Of a DNA stretch of 64,000 bases, positions 1-8,453 are shown piece after piece; position 1 is the first letter of the stretch, and each line of letters begins with the position of its first letter. This DNA is from Magnetofaba australis IT-1 (lineage in GTDB: Bacteria; Pseudomonadota; Magnetococcia; Magnetococcales; Magnetococcaceae): assembly GCF_002109495.1 (NCBI RefSeq), contig NZ_LVJN01000018.1, positions 310,001 to 374,000 on the forward strand. The letters run 5' to 3'. The position numbers were made by a program, and so were the translations under genes. Below the pieces are notes generated by a model. The model had not been told where the DNA came from, did no database searches, and worked only from the letters and a program-made list of their open reading frames with translations.

Positions 1-14
1 GGTTGCCTGTGAGA

Positions 15-545
15 TTACATGACAAACAGGTCGCCCACTTGCGCCTGCTCCATCCATTTGGTGATGCTGCGCGCGGCCTGGGTTTCGTTTTCACGCGGCG
101 CCCAACTGGCGAAGCCTTTGTCGGTCAAACGCGCATAGGGGCCAGCCTTGACCTCGAACAGGACCGTGCCTGCGGTGAGCGCCACCACACTGTGCCACGC
201 GCCCGGCGGGATCTCCGCCACGCTGCATTGGCTATCGTTATCGCGGCCCAGTTCGGCGCGATCGGTCACTTTGCCCTCATCATCGAACACCAGAATCGCT
301 GCGCGCCCTTCGATGAGGAGAAACATCTCCCAGCGGTCCGGGTCGATGTGGCGGTGCGGGGGCACATAGGTGCCTGGCTCGAAGGCGTTGGCAAGGCGCT
401 GAATGGGGTCATCCAGCTCCGGGTGGAAATTGAAATTCTTGCGCTGACGCTCACTGGATTGCGCCTGTAACACCAGATCCTTGGCGCCGTTGACATCCAG
501 CTTTTTCAGGGTGGGAAAGGGGTGCTCATGACGGATGCCGGTCAT
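15..545 (-). CDS. WbuC-type cupin-fold metalloprotein
   Basis: The product is 176 residues. A single cupin barrel is visible, with the metal-ligand segment PPHRHIDPDRWEMF near residues 62-75 and a second conserved stretch, EIPPGAWHSVV, near 110-120. This pattern fits the WbuC family, which sits in surface-polysaccharide clusters in enterics, but its chemistry is poorly defined and no polysaccharide genes are nearby here. I chose the internal ATG at 545 because GGAGG lies about 8 bases upstream. The upstream gene stops at 548, so the two are almost certainly cotranscribed. Family assignment is good; substrate is unknown. Confidence 0.8.
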   Translation of the reverse strand: MTGIRHEHPFPTLKKLDVNGAKDLVLQAQSSERQRKNFNFHPELDDPIQRLANAFEPGTYVPPHRHIDPDRWEMFLLIEGRAAILVFDDEGKVTDRAELGRDNDSQCSVAEIPPGAWHSVVALTAGTVLFEVKAGPYARLTDKGFASWAPRENETQAARSITKWMEQAQVGDLFVM

Positions 546-547
546 CT

Positions 548-1069
548 TCAGAGTCCCTCCGGATTGTCGTAAACACGCGCCATGTTCTCCAGATACCAAT
601 CGCAAATCTGATCGATCTCCTTGGTGTAGTTCAGCCGGATCTCCTCAACGTGCGCTTCACATGCGCTCAACTCGTCTGGCTCCATGCCCCGGTTGGCGGC
701 GGCCTCCCGGCACAGGGTCACATCCACATCCAGGGCGGCGTGCACCACGCTGGCCTCACGCGCTGTGGGAGCGTAGATCTCCTCAATGGCGCGATAGATG
801 GTCAAGTCCGCTTCCGGCTGACGCGGCTTGGGCGGCGGCGGCTTGCGCAGATGCTTGGGCAGATAGCTTGCGGGCGGCGCTTTAGGCAGGACTTTGCGTT
901 TGCCTTCAAGAAGATAATCGTGTAGCTCGACCCAGGCTTTGGGTTCGGCGACATCGTGTAGAGCATTGATCTCAAAGTGCACCGGTTGGGCGCGTTTGCC
1001 TTCCACCAGGTAGGCGCGGAGATCGACCCAGGGGGCGTGTTGCGTATGCGGGCGTTTCGGGGTGGACAT
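548..1069 (-). CDS. Hypothetical protein upstream of the cupin gene
   Basis: The product is 173 residues and I do not recognise a family. The N-terminal half carries two similar segments, WVDLRAYLVEGKRAQPVHFE and WVELHDYLLEGKRKVLPK, which suggests an internal duplication. A basic, proline-rich linker (KPPPPKPRQPEA) follows, then an acidic helical C-terminal half. No signal peptide or membrane segment is visible, so it is probably cytosolic. A GGAG element precedes the ATG at 1069. The stop lies two bases before the start of the WbuC-type cupin gene, implying one transcript. Function is unknown. Confidence 0.65.
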   Translation of the reverse strand: MSTPKRPHTQHAPWVDLRAYLVEGKRAQPVHFEINALHDVAEPKAWVELHDYLLEGKRKVLPKAPPASYLPKHLRKPPPPKPRQPEADLTIYRAIEEIYAPTAREASVVHAALDVDVTLCREAAANRGMEPDELSACEAHVEEIRLNYTKEIDQICDWYLENMARVYDNPEGL

Positions 1070-1194
1070 GCTTTCGCTCCTTTCGTCCGTGAAAGAGAGG
1101 GAAATGGAAGGGGTCCATGGCGTGCGCGCGCAGAGCGCGGCTGCTCTGATTAGCTATCGGCTCTCCTTGCGGGGGGGTGAAGCGGTTTTACACA

Positions 1195-1872
1195 TTACCA
1201 ATCTGAGCAGAGCGGTTGCAGGCGCCGCCACACATCGTCGTCAATGTCGGCCTGGTAGAGCTGGATGCGGCGCTGGAGCTGCCTGAGTGAGAGTTCGAAG
1301 CCCCGTTTAATCTTCTGTCGCAGCGCATCCTGAGCCATCTCGGTATCAAAATCCCGCACCGGGATAACCTGGCGGCTGGCCCATTTTTTCAACGTTGCGG
1401 CCAGCGCGGGGGCGTGCGTCTTCAGCTTGGCGTTATAGGCGTCCACATGCTCCTGCTCATGGGCCAGAATCGTGGCGTAGGGGCAGCTGCCGGGTTGGTA
1501 TTTATCCAGATAGTGAACCAACATTTTATCATAGCCGAAACGCAGGGTGATTTCAGCGATGCGGTAGCAGGCTGATCCGCCCGCTCGCTCAAAACGTTGG
1601 GTCCGGTAAATCGGTAATTGCATGAAGAAATGTGTTTGCGTGTAGCCAAGAATGCGGGCGTTTGGCTGGCCGGCCAGTCGCTTGAGTTTAAACAACGATG
1701 CAGGTTGAGCGCCTTGCGCCTCAAGGGTGATGGGCGCGTAGCGGAAGGCGATGGCGTGGGCAAAGGATTTGGCGCAGGGGTCGCGTTCCTGCGCGCGCAA
1801 CGTTTGCGGCGCAGCCATCAACACCGTGAGCAGCAGCAACCTAATCCATGTGTTGCGAAGATTGAGACGCAT
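1195..1872 (-). CDS. Secreted HExxH protein, copy 2
   Basis: The product is 225 residues, starting at the ATG at 1872 (MRLNLRNTW). A signal peptide of about 27 residues ends near LRAQ. The mature protein contains HEQEHVDAYN, an HExxH zincin-type motif, preceded by a segment with conserved Tyr and Cys residues (SCPYATILAHE). Helical, Arg-rich sequence follows. It resembles its upstream neighbour (HEMRHVE, SCQYGVIHAHE), so the pair are diverged tandem paralogues. It may be a predicted secreted Zn-dependent protease of the DUF922 type; that is inference from the motif and layout. The gene overlaps its neighbour by 32 bases. Confidence 0.65.
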   Translation of the reverse strand: MRLNLRNTWIRLLLLTVLMAAPQTLRAQERDPCAKSFAHAIAFRYAPITLEAQGAQPASLFKLKRLAGQPNARILGYTQTHFFMQLPIYRTQRFERAGGSACYRIAEITLRFGYDKMLVHYLDKYQPGSCPYATILAHEQEHVDAYNAKLKTHAPALAATLKKWASRQVIPVRDFDTEMAQDALRQKIKRGFELSLRQLQRRIQLYQADIDDDVWRRLQPLCSDW

Positions 1873-2533
1873 GGGCGATGCTCCGCCAGTTGCGGCACTT
1901 GCGGTTCTCGGCCAGATAGGCCTGTTTGGTATCGATGCGGGCATTGGCGCGATCCACCCGCCGCATGGCGCGATTGATGGCCAAACGCACACGGCCGCGC
2001 ACACGGGTTTCGATGGCGCGCTGGGCCTGTTGCGTCCGCTGGGGGCGCACCCGTTGGGTCAAATTGCGGCTGATGCGCGACAGATCCTGTTTCAACCCCG
2101 GCAGTGCGCGCTGCAGCTCCTGATTCAAGATCTCCACGTGGCGCATCTCATGGGCGTGAATCACTCCATACTGACACGATTCGCGCGGGTATTCACCCAG
2201 GATATAGATGAGGACATCCTCATAGCCGATGGTGAAGTCGATGCCGGTGATATAGAGGCACTGCTTCTCCTGGCCATCGGCGTAGCGTCCGAAAGTGTAC
2301 TGCCCAACAGAGAATGCTTTCGCCTCGGTCAGTCCCAGAATGTAGGGTTTGCCGGTTTTGCGCACCAGGGCTTGTTGGTCGATGCGGATGATCTGTTGCG
2401 GCGTAGCCGGTTGCATGCGCAGGGTGATCTGTGCGTCACCATCAGGTCGGCAGGGGTAGGCCTGCGCTGCGCCAGACCAGAGAGCCGGAATCAACAGCGC
2501 TAGCAGAGCGAATCGGGTGCGCAGGATCGTCAC
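1841..2533 (-). CDS. Secreted HExxH protein, copy 1
   Basis: The product is 230 residues, with a GTG start at 2533 and a signal peptide ending near AAQA. The mature region has paired Cys residues and the motif HAHEMRHVEILN, giving HExxH, as in the following paralogue. The C-terminal third is strongly basic and helical (repeated RxR runs). The RBS is weak, so the start is uncertain. The two genes overlap and read the same way downstream of glnA, but a strong terminator separates them from glnA. A periplasmic or outer-membrane metallopeptidase-like role is inferred, not shown. Confidence 0.6.
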   Translation of the reverse strand: MTILRTRFALLALLIPALWSGAAQAYPCRPDGDAQITLRMQPATPQQIIRIDQQALVRKTGKPYILGLTEAKAFSVGQYTFGRYADGQEKQCLYITGIDFTIGYEDVLIYILGEYPRESCQYGVIHAHEMRHVEILNQELQRALPGLKQDLSRISRNLTQRVRPQRTQQAQRAIETRVRGRVRLAINRAMRRVDRANARIDTKQAYLAENRKCRNWRSIAHASQSSQHMD

Positions 2534-2568
2534 AAGCGGCGGCAGGCTCGGGAGTGGGTGAATCAGGA

Positions 2569-2606
2569 GAAAAAAACGCCTGCTGAAGCAGGCGCTTCAG
2601 CAGGCG
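2569..2606 (-). terminator. Rho-independent terminator of glnA
   Basis: A perfect 12-bp stem (2577-2588 with 2595-2606) has a 6-base loop and is followed on the minus strand by a run of T (A-run at 2570-2576 on the plus strand). It lies 38 bases beyond the glnA stop. Confidence 0.9.
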
Positions 2607-2643
2607 AATTTTCAAAAAGCGTGTCAAGCGCAGGGGCTTGAAC

Positions 2644-4065
2644 TTAGACGCTGTAGTACATTTCGAACTCGACCGGATGGGGGGTGTGCTCCATGGTGTG
2701 CACTTCTTCCATCTTCAGGTCGATGTAGGCGTCGATCAGGTCGTCGCTGAACACGTCGCCCTTCTTGAGGAACTCACGGTCTTCCGACAGCGCTTCCAGA
2801 GCTTCGCGCAGGGAGCCGCACACGGTGGGGATGCCGTGCAGCTCTTCGGCGGGCAGGTCATACAGGTTCTTGTCCATGGGCGCGCCGGCGTCCAGCTTGC
2901 TCTCAATGCCGTCCATACCCGCCATCATCAGAGCGGAGAAGGCCAGGTAGGGGTTGGCGGAGGGGTCCGGGAAGCGGATTTCGCAACGCTTGCCTTTGGG
3001 GTTGTTGGCCGCCGGGATGCGGATGGAGGCCGAACGGTTGCGGCTGGAGTGGGCCAGCAGCACGGGCGCTTCAAAGCCGGGGATCAGACGCTTGTAGGAG
3101 TTGGTCGAAGCGTTGGTGAAGGCGTTGATGGCGCGGGCGTGCTTCTTGATGCCGGCGATGTAGTTCAGAGCCATTTCCGACAGGTCGGCGTACTGGTTGC
3201 CGGCAAACAGGGGCTGGCCGTCTTTCCAGATGGACATGTGGCAGTGCATGCCGGAGCCGTTGTCGCCAGCCAGAGGCTTGGGCATGAAGGTGGCGGTTTT
3301 GCCGTAGTTGTGAGCCACGTTGTGGACCACATACTTGTAGATCTGCAGATTGTCGGCCATGTGGGTCAGGGTGTCGAAACGCATGTCGATTTCGCACTGA
3401 CCGGCGGTGGCCACTTCGTGGTGGTGGAATTCGATGGTCAGACCCATCTCTTCCATCACCAGGGTCATCTCGTTACGCAGATCCTGATAGGAGTCCACGG
3501 GGGGCACGGGGAAGTAGCCGCCCTTGACGCCGGGACGGTGGCCCCAGTTGCCGTCTTCGAACTCTTTGGAGTTGTTCCACACGCCCTCTTCGGAGTCGAT
3601 GTGGTAGAACACGTGGTTCATGTCGGAGGCGAAGCGGGCGGAGTCGAACACGAAGAATTCGGCTTCGGGGCCGACGTAGCAGGTGTCGCCGATGCCGGTG
3701 GACTTCAGGTACGCTTCGGCGCGCTTGGCGACGGCGCGGGGGTCGCGAATGTAGCCTTCGCCGGTGAACGGATCAACGATGTCGCAGATGAAGATCAGGG
3801 TGGCGTGCTCGGCGAACGGATCCATCACGGCGGTTTCGGCCAGCGGCAGATAGACCATGTCCGATTGGTTGATGGCGCACCAGCCCTCGATGGAGGAGCC
3901 GTCAAAACCGAAGCCGTCGTCAAACACGTCGGGCGTGACCATGCGAGCGGGGGTGGTGATGTGCTGCCACTTGCCTTTGAAGTCCGTGAAACGGAAGTCG
4001 CAGAATTTCACGCCTTCGGTCTCGATCATCGACAGGGCTTTATTCACCGCTTCCTGATTGGCCAT
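2644..4065 (-). CDS. glnA: Glutamine synthetase type I
   Basis: The product is 473 residues, full length for the GSI-beta (adenylylated) class. It catalyses ATP-dependent glutamine formation from glutamate and ammonium as a dodecamer. Visible signatures include DGSSIEGW, the metal/ATP segment [18 protein letters not shown], and the adenylylation-site motif NLYDLP with Tyr about residue 402, so control by adenylyltransferase GlnE is expected. AAGGAAC precedes the ATG. The PII gene glnB lies 142 bases upstream on the same strand, so both probably respond to nitrogen through the sigma-54 site upstream of glnB. A separate glnA promoter in the gap was not evident. Confidence 0.97.
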   Translation of the reverse strand: MANQEAVNKALSMIETEGVKFCDFRFTDFKGKWQHITTPARMVTPDVFDDGFGFDGSSIEGWCAINQSDMVYLPLAETAVMDPFAEHATLIFICDIVDPFTGEGYIRDPRAVAKRAEAYLKSTGIGDTCYVGPEAEFFVFDSARFASDMNHVFYHIDSEEGVWNNSKEFEDGNWGHRPGVKGGYFPVPPVDSYQDLRNEMTLVMEEMGLTIEFHHHEVATAGQCEIDMRFDTLTHMADNLQIYKYVVHNVAHNYGKTATFMPKPLAGDNGSGMHCHMSIWKDGQPLFAGNQYADLSEMALNYIAGIKKHARAINAFTNASTNSYKRLIPGFEAPVLLAHSSRNRSASIRIPAANNPKGKRCEIRFPDPSANPYLAFSALMMAGMDGIESKLDAGAPMDKNLYDLPAEELHGIPTVCGSLREALEALSEDREFLKKGDVFSDDLIDAYIDLKMEEVHTMEHTPHPVEFEMYYSV

Positions 4066-4207
4066 GTGACTAAGTTCCTTTCTGAACTGTAGGTGGGGTG
4101 TACAGGCTGCTCAATTATTAGCCAGATTTGGCGCAAACCGCCAGTATTTGTTTGCCCTTGGGGCGTGCTTCTTCCCAAAGCGCATGAAATTTGGGCGATC
4201 TTACCCG

Positions 4208-4627
<420 letters not shown>

Positions 4628-4948
4628 TTATCGCAACTGATCGCATTAACAGTCTGATTAAGCGTCACTCTGTGGCTTCAGGGTAAATGTTGGACGGTGC
4701 TGGATGTGGACCTTAACTGATGAGTTTATGATCACATTTTGTTCGTGTGATTAAAAATTAATCATGTCTGATGCATTCTTGGACGTTGCATCGGAAAAGA
4801 AAATTTTCCCCGTCACTTGAGATTGTGCGCAGCGCGTCTTACATAATGCCCGCGCGCCGGAATCCGATGAGTGGCGCGTTAGAGGATGCGCAAACGTCAA
4901 TAGATCTCCCTCAGCACTTCCTGGCCAGACCGACTCGAGGAGCGCGTG

Positions 4949-5905
4949 ATGTCACAAATCATGATCGAAACGGTGAATCTCACCCGCGATTACGGACCCA
5001 ATCGGGCGCTGGACGCCGTCAATCTCCAGGTCTCCCGCGGTCAGGTGATGGGCTTTCTTGGCCCCAACGGCGCCGGTAAGACCACCTGCATGCGCATTCT
5101 CTCCGGCTTGCTGGCGCCCACCTCCGGTTCCGTGAGCGTCGCCGGGGTGGATGTGGTGGCCAATCCCGACGTCGCCAAACGCAAGATCGGCTTTCTGCCG
5201 GAGACGCCGCCCATCTATGGCGAGCTGACGGTGCGCGAATATCTCAGCTATCTGGCGCAATTGCGCGGGGTGGGCGGTAAGCAGCGTCGTGGGGCGGTGG
5301 ATGGCGCCATGGCCCGCTGCGGTCTGACCCATGTGGCCGAACGGCTGCTGCGCAACCTCTCCAAAGGCTACCGCCAGCGCGCGGGCATCGCACAGGCCAT
5401 CGTGCATGGCCCGGATGTGGTGATTCTGGATGAGCCCACAGTGGGCCTCGACCCCATTCAGATCCGCGAGATCCGCGACCTGATTAAAGAGTTGGGCCAG
5501 GAGCATGCGGTGATGCTCTCCACCCACATCCTGCCCGAGGTGCGCATGACCTGTGACCGGGTGGCGGTGATCAATGGCGGGCGCATCGTGCTGGAGGACT
5601 CCATGGCGGGACTGGAGGCGCGCGCCAGCGAGCAGCATGGCGTGCGCGTGCGCTTCGGCGCGCCGCCGGAGCCTGCGGCGGTGGAGGCGCTGGATGGCGT
5701 GGCCGCTGTGCATGTGGTGGAGGGGGGCTGGACGGTGCTGCCGCAAGCAGGCGCTGATCCCATTCCCGCTCTGCTCGCTGCGGCGGTGACGGGGGGCTGG
5801 GACCTGCGTGAACTGACCCCGGGCTCCAACGCCCTGGAGGAGGTGTTCGTGCAACTCACCACCCGCGAAGAGTCGGCGGAATCGCAGCAACAGGAGGCGG
5901 CGTAA
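4949..5905 (+). CDS. ABC transporter ATPase, Gld/CcmA type
   Basis: The product is 318 residues. It is a complete ABC ATPase: Walker A GPNGAGKTT near residue 38, a signature region LSKGYRQRAGIAQA near 140, Walker B VVILDEP near 162, and the H-loop STHILPE. About 80 C-terminal residues follow, as in GldA-like exporters. GAGGAG at 4936-4943 favours the ATG at 4949 over the overlapping GTG at 4946. The next gene starts within the stop (TAATG), so coupling is likely. It probably powers the permease and GldG-like partner encoded next; the substrate is unknown. Confidence 0.92.
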   Translation: MSQIMIETVNLTRDYGPNRALDAVNLQVSRGQVMGFLGPNGAGKTTCMRILSGLLAPTSGSVSVAGVDVVANPDVAKRKIGFLPETPPIYGELTVREYLSYLAQLRGVGGKQRRGAVDGAMARCGLTHVAERLLRNLSKGYRQRAGIAQAIVHGPDVVILDEPTVGLDPIQIREIRDLIKELGQEHAVMLSTHILPEVRMTCDRVAVINGGRIVLEDSMAGLEARASEQHGVRVRFGAPPEPAAVEALDGVAAVHVVEGGWTVLPQAGADPIPALLAAAVTGGWDLRELTPGSNALEEVFVQLTTREESAESQQQEAA

Positions 5906-6666
5906 TGAGCGCAATCTGGACCTTGGCGTGGCGCGAGTGGCGCAGTATGTTTCTCTCGCCGTTGGCGTGGAGTCTGCTGGCGGTGCTGTTCTTTATTATT
6001 AGCTTCATGTTCTTGAGCATGATGCAGAGCTATCAGGACGCGGTGATGCTATATGCCCAGATGGGCCAGCAGCTTTCCGTCACCGAGGTGGTGATTCGCT
6101 CCCTCTACGCCAACACCGCGATTCTGCTCCTCTTGATTCTCCCCCTGGTCACCATGCGGCTGATCGCCGATGAGAAGCGCCGCGACACCTGGCCCGCGTT
6201 GGCCGCTTCACCCCTCTCTCCGACCCAGATTGTGCTGGGCAAGTATCTGGGGCTGCTGCTGTTCCTGGCCGCCGCCATCACCCTGATCGGGCTGCTGCCG
6301 TGGACCCTCTCCCTCTACGCCAACCCCGACGTGGGGGTGATCCTCTCCTGCATGCTGGGGGTGTTCCTGGTGGCGTCGGCTTTTGGCGCGCTGGGGCTGG
6401 CGGTCTCTGCGGCCACCGAAAACCCCATCGTGGCGGCGGTTGTGACATTCGGCCTGCTGCTGTTTCTGTGGATCGTCGGTTGGATGAGTTCGGCGGTGGG
6501 CGACACCGCCGGTGAGGCGATCAAATTCCTCGCCCTGTCCGACCACTATCAGAACATGTTGCGCGGCATGGTGCGGCTGTCGGATCTGGTCTATTTCCTC
6601 CTGGTGGTCGGTTTCGGCCTGTTTGTGGCGCGGCACTTTCTGGTGTCGGAACGGATTCGCGGCTAA
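5905..6666 (+). CDS. ABC-2 type permease (GldF-like)
   Basis: The product is 253 residues with about six hydrophobic segments, the first near residues 18-40 (SLLAVLFFIISFMFL). The layout is typical of ABC-2 exporter permeases. A conserved cytoplasmic segment, DEKRRDTWPALAASPLSPTQ, matches the 'E-K-R/T-G-T' coupling region of this family (GldF, NosY). Its start overlaps the stop of the ATPase gene by one base. With the ATPase and the following GldG-like protein it forms a Gld-type complex in the inner membrane. In Bacteroidetes such a complex serves gliding; in proteobacteria its role is not settled. Confidence 0.9.
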   Translation: MSAIWTLAWREWRSMFLSPLAWSLLAVLFFIISFMFLSMMQSYQDAVMLYAQMGQQLSVTEVVIRSLYANTAILLLLILPLVTMRLIADEKRRDTWPALAASPLSPTQIVLGKYLGLLLFLAAAITLIGLLPWTLSLYANPDVGVILSCMLGVFLVASAFGALGLAVSAATENPIVAAVVTFGLLLFLWIVGWMSSAVGDTAGEAIKFLALSDHYQNMLRGMVRLSDLVYFLLVVGFGLFVARHFLVSERIRG

Positions 6667-6687
6667 ACGGCAAAGGGAGAATCGATC

Positions 6688-8034
6688 ATGGAGATGAATC
6701 AAACCTATCGTCGCAGCCAGCGCGCGCAGTTGTTGACTCTGCTGGCCATCGGCGTGGCCCTGCTCACCCTCATCGGCGTGGCGGTGAAGCGCTATGACGT
6801 GCAGTGGGACTGGACCGCCAACAAACAGCACAGTTTGGCCGAGCAGTCCATCAAGGCGGTGCAGGGTTTTGAAGAGGGCCTGACCGCCACCGTCTACGCG
6901 CAGGAGAGCAGCAACGAAGCGGCGGTGGCCAAGGAGGAGTTGGAGAAGTATCAACTGCACAACGCCAAGCTGCGCATCGTCATCGTCGATCCGGAGCTGA
7001 GGCCCGATCTGGTCAAGGCCGACGGCGTGACCAAACTGGGCACGGTGGTGCTGCGTGCAGGCGACAAGCAGGAGAAGGTGGAGATCCTCTCCGAAGAGGA
7101 GCTCACCAACGCCCTGGTGCGCATGGGCAAGGAGAAGCGCAAGACAGTGCGCTTTGTCACCGGCCACGGCGAGCACGTTTTGGATAAAGGCGATCGCAGC
7201 GCCTATAGCCAGGTGATCGCCGTGCTCAAGGCCGAGGGCTACGACGTCGGCGTGATCCGTCTGGTGGAGCAGGAGAAGATCCCTGATGATGTGGACGTGC
7301 TGATCATCCCCGGTCCCAAGAGCGATCTACTGGAGCCGGAAATTGCGCGTCTGACCACCTGGTGGAACGAGAATAAACAGGCGCGGCTGATGACCCTGCT
7401 GGACCCGGAGGGCGATGGCGGTCTGTCTGCGCTGCTGGAGCCTTATGGCGTCAAGCTGCTGGAGGGGACGCTGGTGGAGCCGCGCATGGCGCGCACGCCG
7501 TTCGCCATTCCTCCCGCCGAGGTGGATGAGAATCACCCCATCGCGCCCAAATTGACGCAGATTCCGGTTTTCTACACCGCGCGCGGTCTGGCGCTGGATA
7601 GCGAGATCCCCACCGGCGCGACCTGGACCCGCAGCCGCCTGCTGGCCAGCTCCGAATCCAGTTGGTTGGAGAGCGGCAATCTGGATGGCGAATCCATCTC
7701 CTTCCAGCAGACCGATGGCGACAAGCGCGGACCCATTGTCATGGCCTCGGCGGTGGCCGATGGCGATAAGCGTCTGGTGGTGACGGCGGACGCCGATTTC
7801 CCCAGCGATCAATTGATGGGCTATCCCGGCAACGCCGATCTGTTCCTCAACATGATTCGCTGGCTCGCTTCGGAGGAGAACAGCATCGCCATCAAGCCCA
7901 AGCCGGTGTTGGACGCTGGCATGCAGCTGCAAGGCGGCGACTTGATCCTGCTCATGGTGCTGCTGTTGGGGGTGGTTCCCGTCTCTCTGGCGGGCGCCGG
8001 GGTGGCGATCTGGATGCGGCGTCGGCGGCGTTGA
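6688..8034 (+). CDS. GldG-like ABC accessory protein
   Basis: The product is 448 residues. An N-terminal membrane anchor lies at about residues 12-32 (LLTLLAIGVALLTLIGV), a large extracytoplasmic domain of the ABC_transp_aux/GldG type follows, and a C-terminal membrane segment lies near 420-440, ending in a basic MRRRRR tail. The motif VRFVTGHGEH near 155 and the segment DVLIIPGPKSDL fit the family. AAAGGGAG lies 8 bases before the ATG. It is the third gene of the exporter operon. A dispersed repeat now separates it from the DUF4340 gene with which GldG-type genes are usually contiguous. Confidence 0.85.
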   Translation: MEMNQTYRRSQRAQLLTLLAIGVALLTLIGVAVKRYDVQWDWTANKQHSLAEQSIKAVQGFEEGLTATVYAQESSNEAAVAKEELEKYQLHNAKLRIVIVDPELRPDLVKADGVTKLGTVVLRAGDKQEKVEILSEEELTNALVRMGKEKRKTVRFVTGHGEHVLDKGDRSAYSQVIAVLKAEGYDVGVIRLVEQEKIPDDVDVLIIPGPKSDLLEPEIARLTTWWNENKQARLMTLLDPEGDGGLSALLEPYGVKLLEGTLVEPRMARTPFAIPPAEVDENHPIAPKLTQIPVFYTARGLALDSEIPTGATWTRSRLLASSESSWLESGNLDGESISFQQTDGDKRGPIVMASAVADGDKRLVVTADADFPSDQLMGYPGNADLFLNMIRWLASEENSIAIKPKPVLDAGMQLQGGDLILLMVLLLGVVPVSLAGAGVAIWMRRRRR

Positions 8035-8047
8035 TGGGGTGGGGGTA

Positions 8048-8281
8048 ATATCGTCGCTTGAATTCAGAATGATACATATCCAAATATGCAATGTTTGCGT
8101 GACGTAGGCCCGGCTTGCTCTGACTATGGGCCGCCGACTGGACGGCGGCGGGGTCTGGGGGCTGCGCCCCCAGCGGGTGTGGGCGGAGCCCACGGTGTGG
8201 CTGTTGATCTTGGGAGCTCGAGGGCGTAGCCCTCGATATCTTCCAGCGCCCATATGTTCACTTTTTGATACGAGCGACTAT
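8048..8281 (+). repeat. Mosaic hairpin repeat, copy A
   Basis: This 234-bp copy is bounded by imperfect inverted ends (TCGTCGCTTGAATTC at the left; the right end reads ATAGTCGCTCGTATC on the other strand). Inside are consecutive hairpins: a GCCGCCG stem at 8130-8149, a GGGGGC/GCCCCC stem near 8156-8171, TGGGC/GCCCA near 8180-8192, and GAGGGC/GCCCTC near 8221-8235. It lies in the gap between the GldG-like and DUF4340 genes of one operon. It contains no open reading frame I can support. Copies in this window: B 20681-22510, C1 37574-37776, C2 37777-38026, D 50905-51215. Confidence 0.8.
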
Positions 8282-8289
8282 GAAAGAGA

Positions 8290-8364
8290 CTGGAGCTTTG
8301 CCCCAGACCCCACGAGGGCGCCGCCCGGGGCCCGCCAGGGAAATGATTTCCCTGGACCCTCGTG
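8290..8364 (+). repeat. Second palindromic unit abutting copy A
   Basis: Nested palindromes follow copy A. An outer stem CACGAGGG (8311-8318) pairs with CCCTCGTG (8357-8364). It encloses a near-perfect hairpin built on CCAGGGAAAT/ATTTCCCTGG (8335-8355), preceded by a CTGG..CCAG hairpin at 8290-8306. The style is that of the GC-rich dispersed palindromes of alphaproteobacteria. The rest of 8365-8453 shows nothing beyond the RBS of the next gene. Confidence 0.6.
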
Positions 8365-8453
8365 AGTTTACCTGCGTGCGTGATTGAAGTTTTGTTGGAT
8401 TTCAATGGGCTCTTCTAAGACGTGGTGGCATTGATTTGAAAGGTGAGAACGCC

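Noticed and set aside
2638-4092. A 484-codon plus-strand open frame opposite glnA
   Set aside because: Its translation is low-complexity Val/Gly/His-rich sequence typical of the antisense of a GC-rich gene; glnA on the other strand is unmistakable.
4066-4207. A second sigma-54 promoter directly before glnA
   Set aside because: A TGGC...TTGA stretch is present but the spacing is one base short and the -12 GC is missing.
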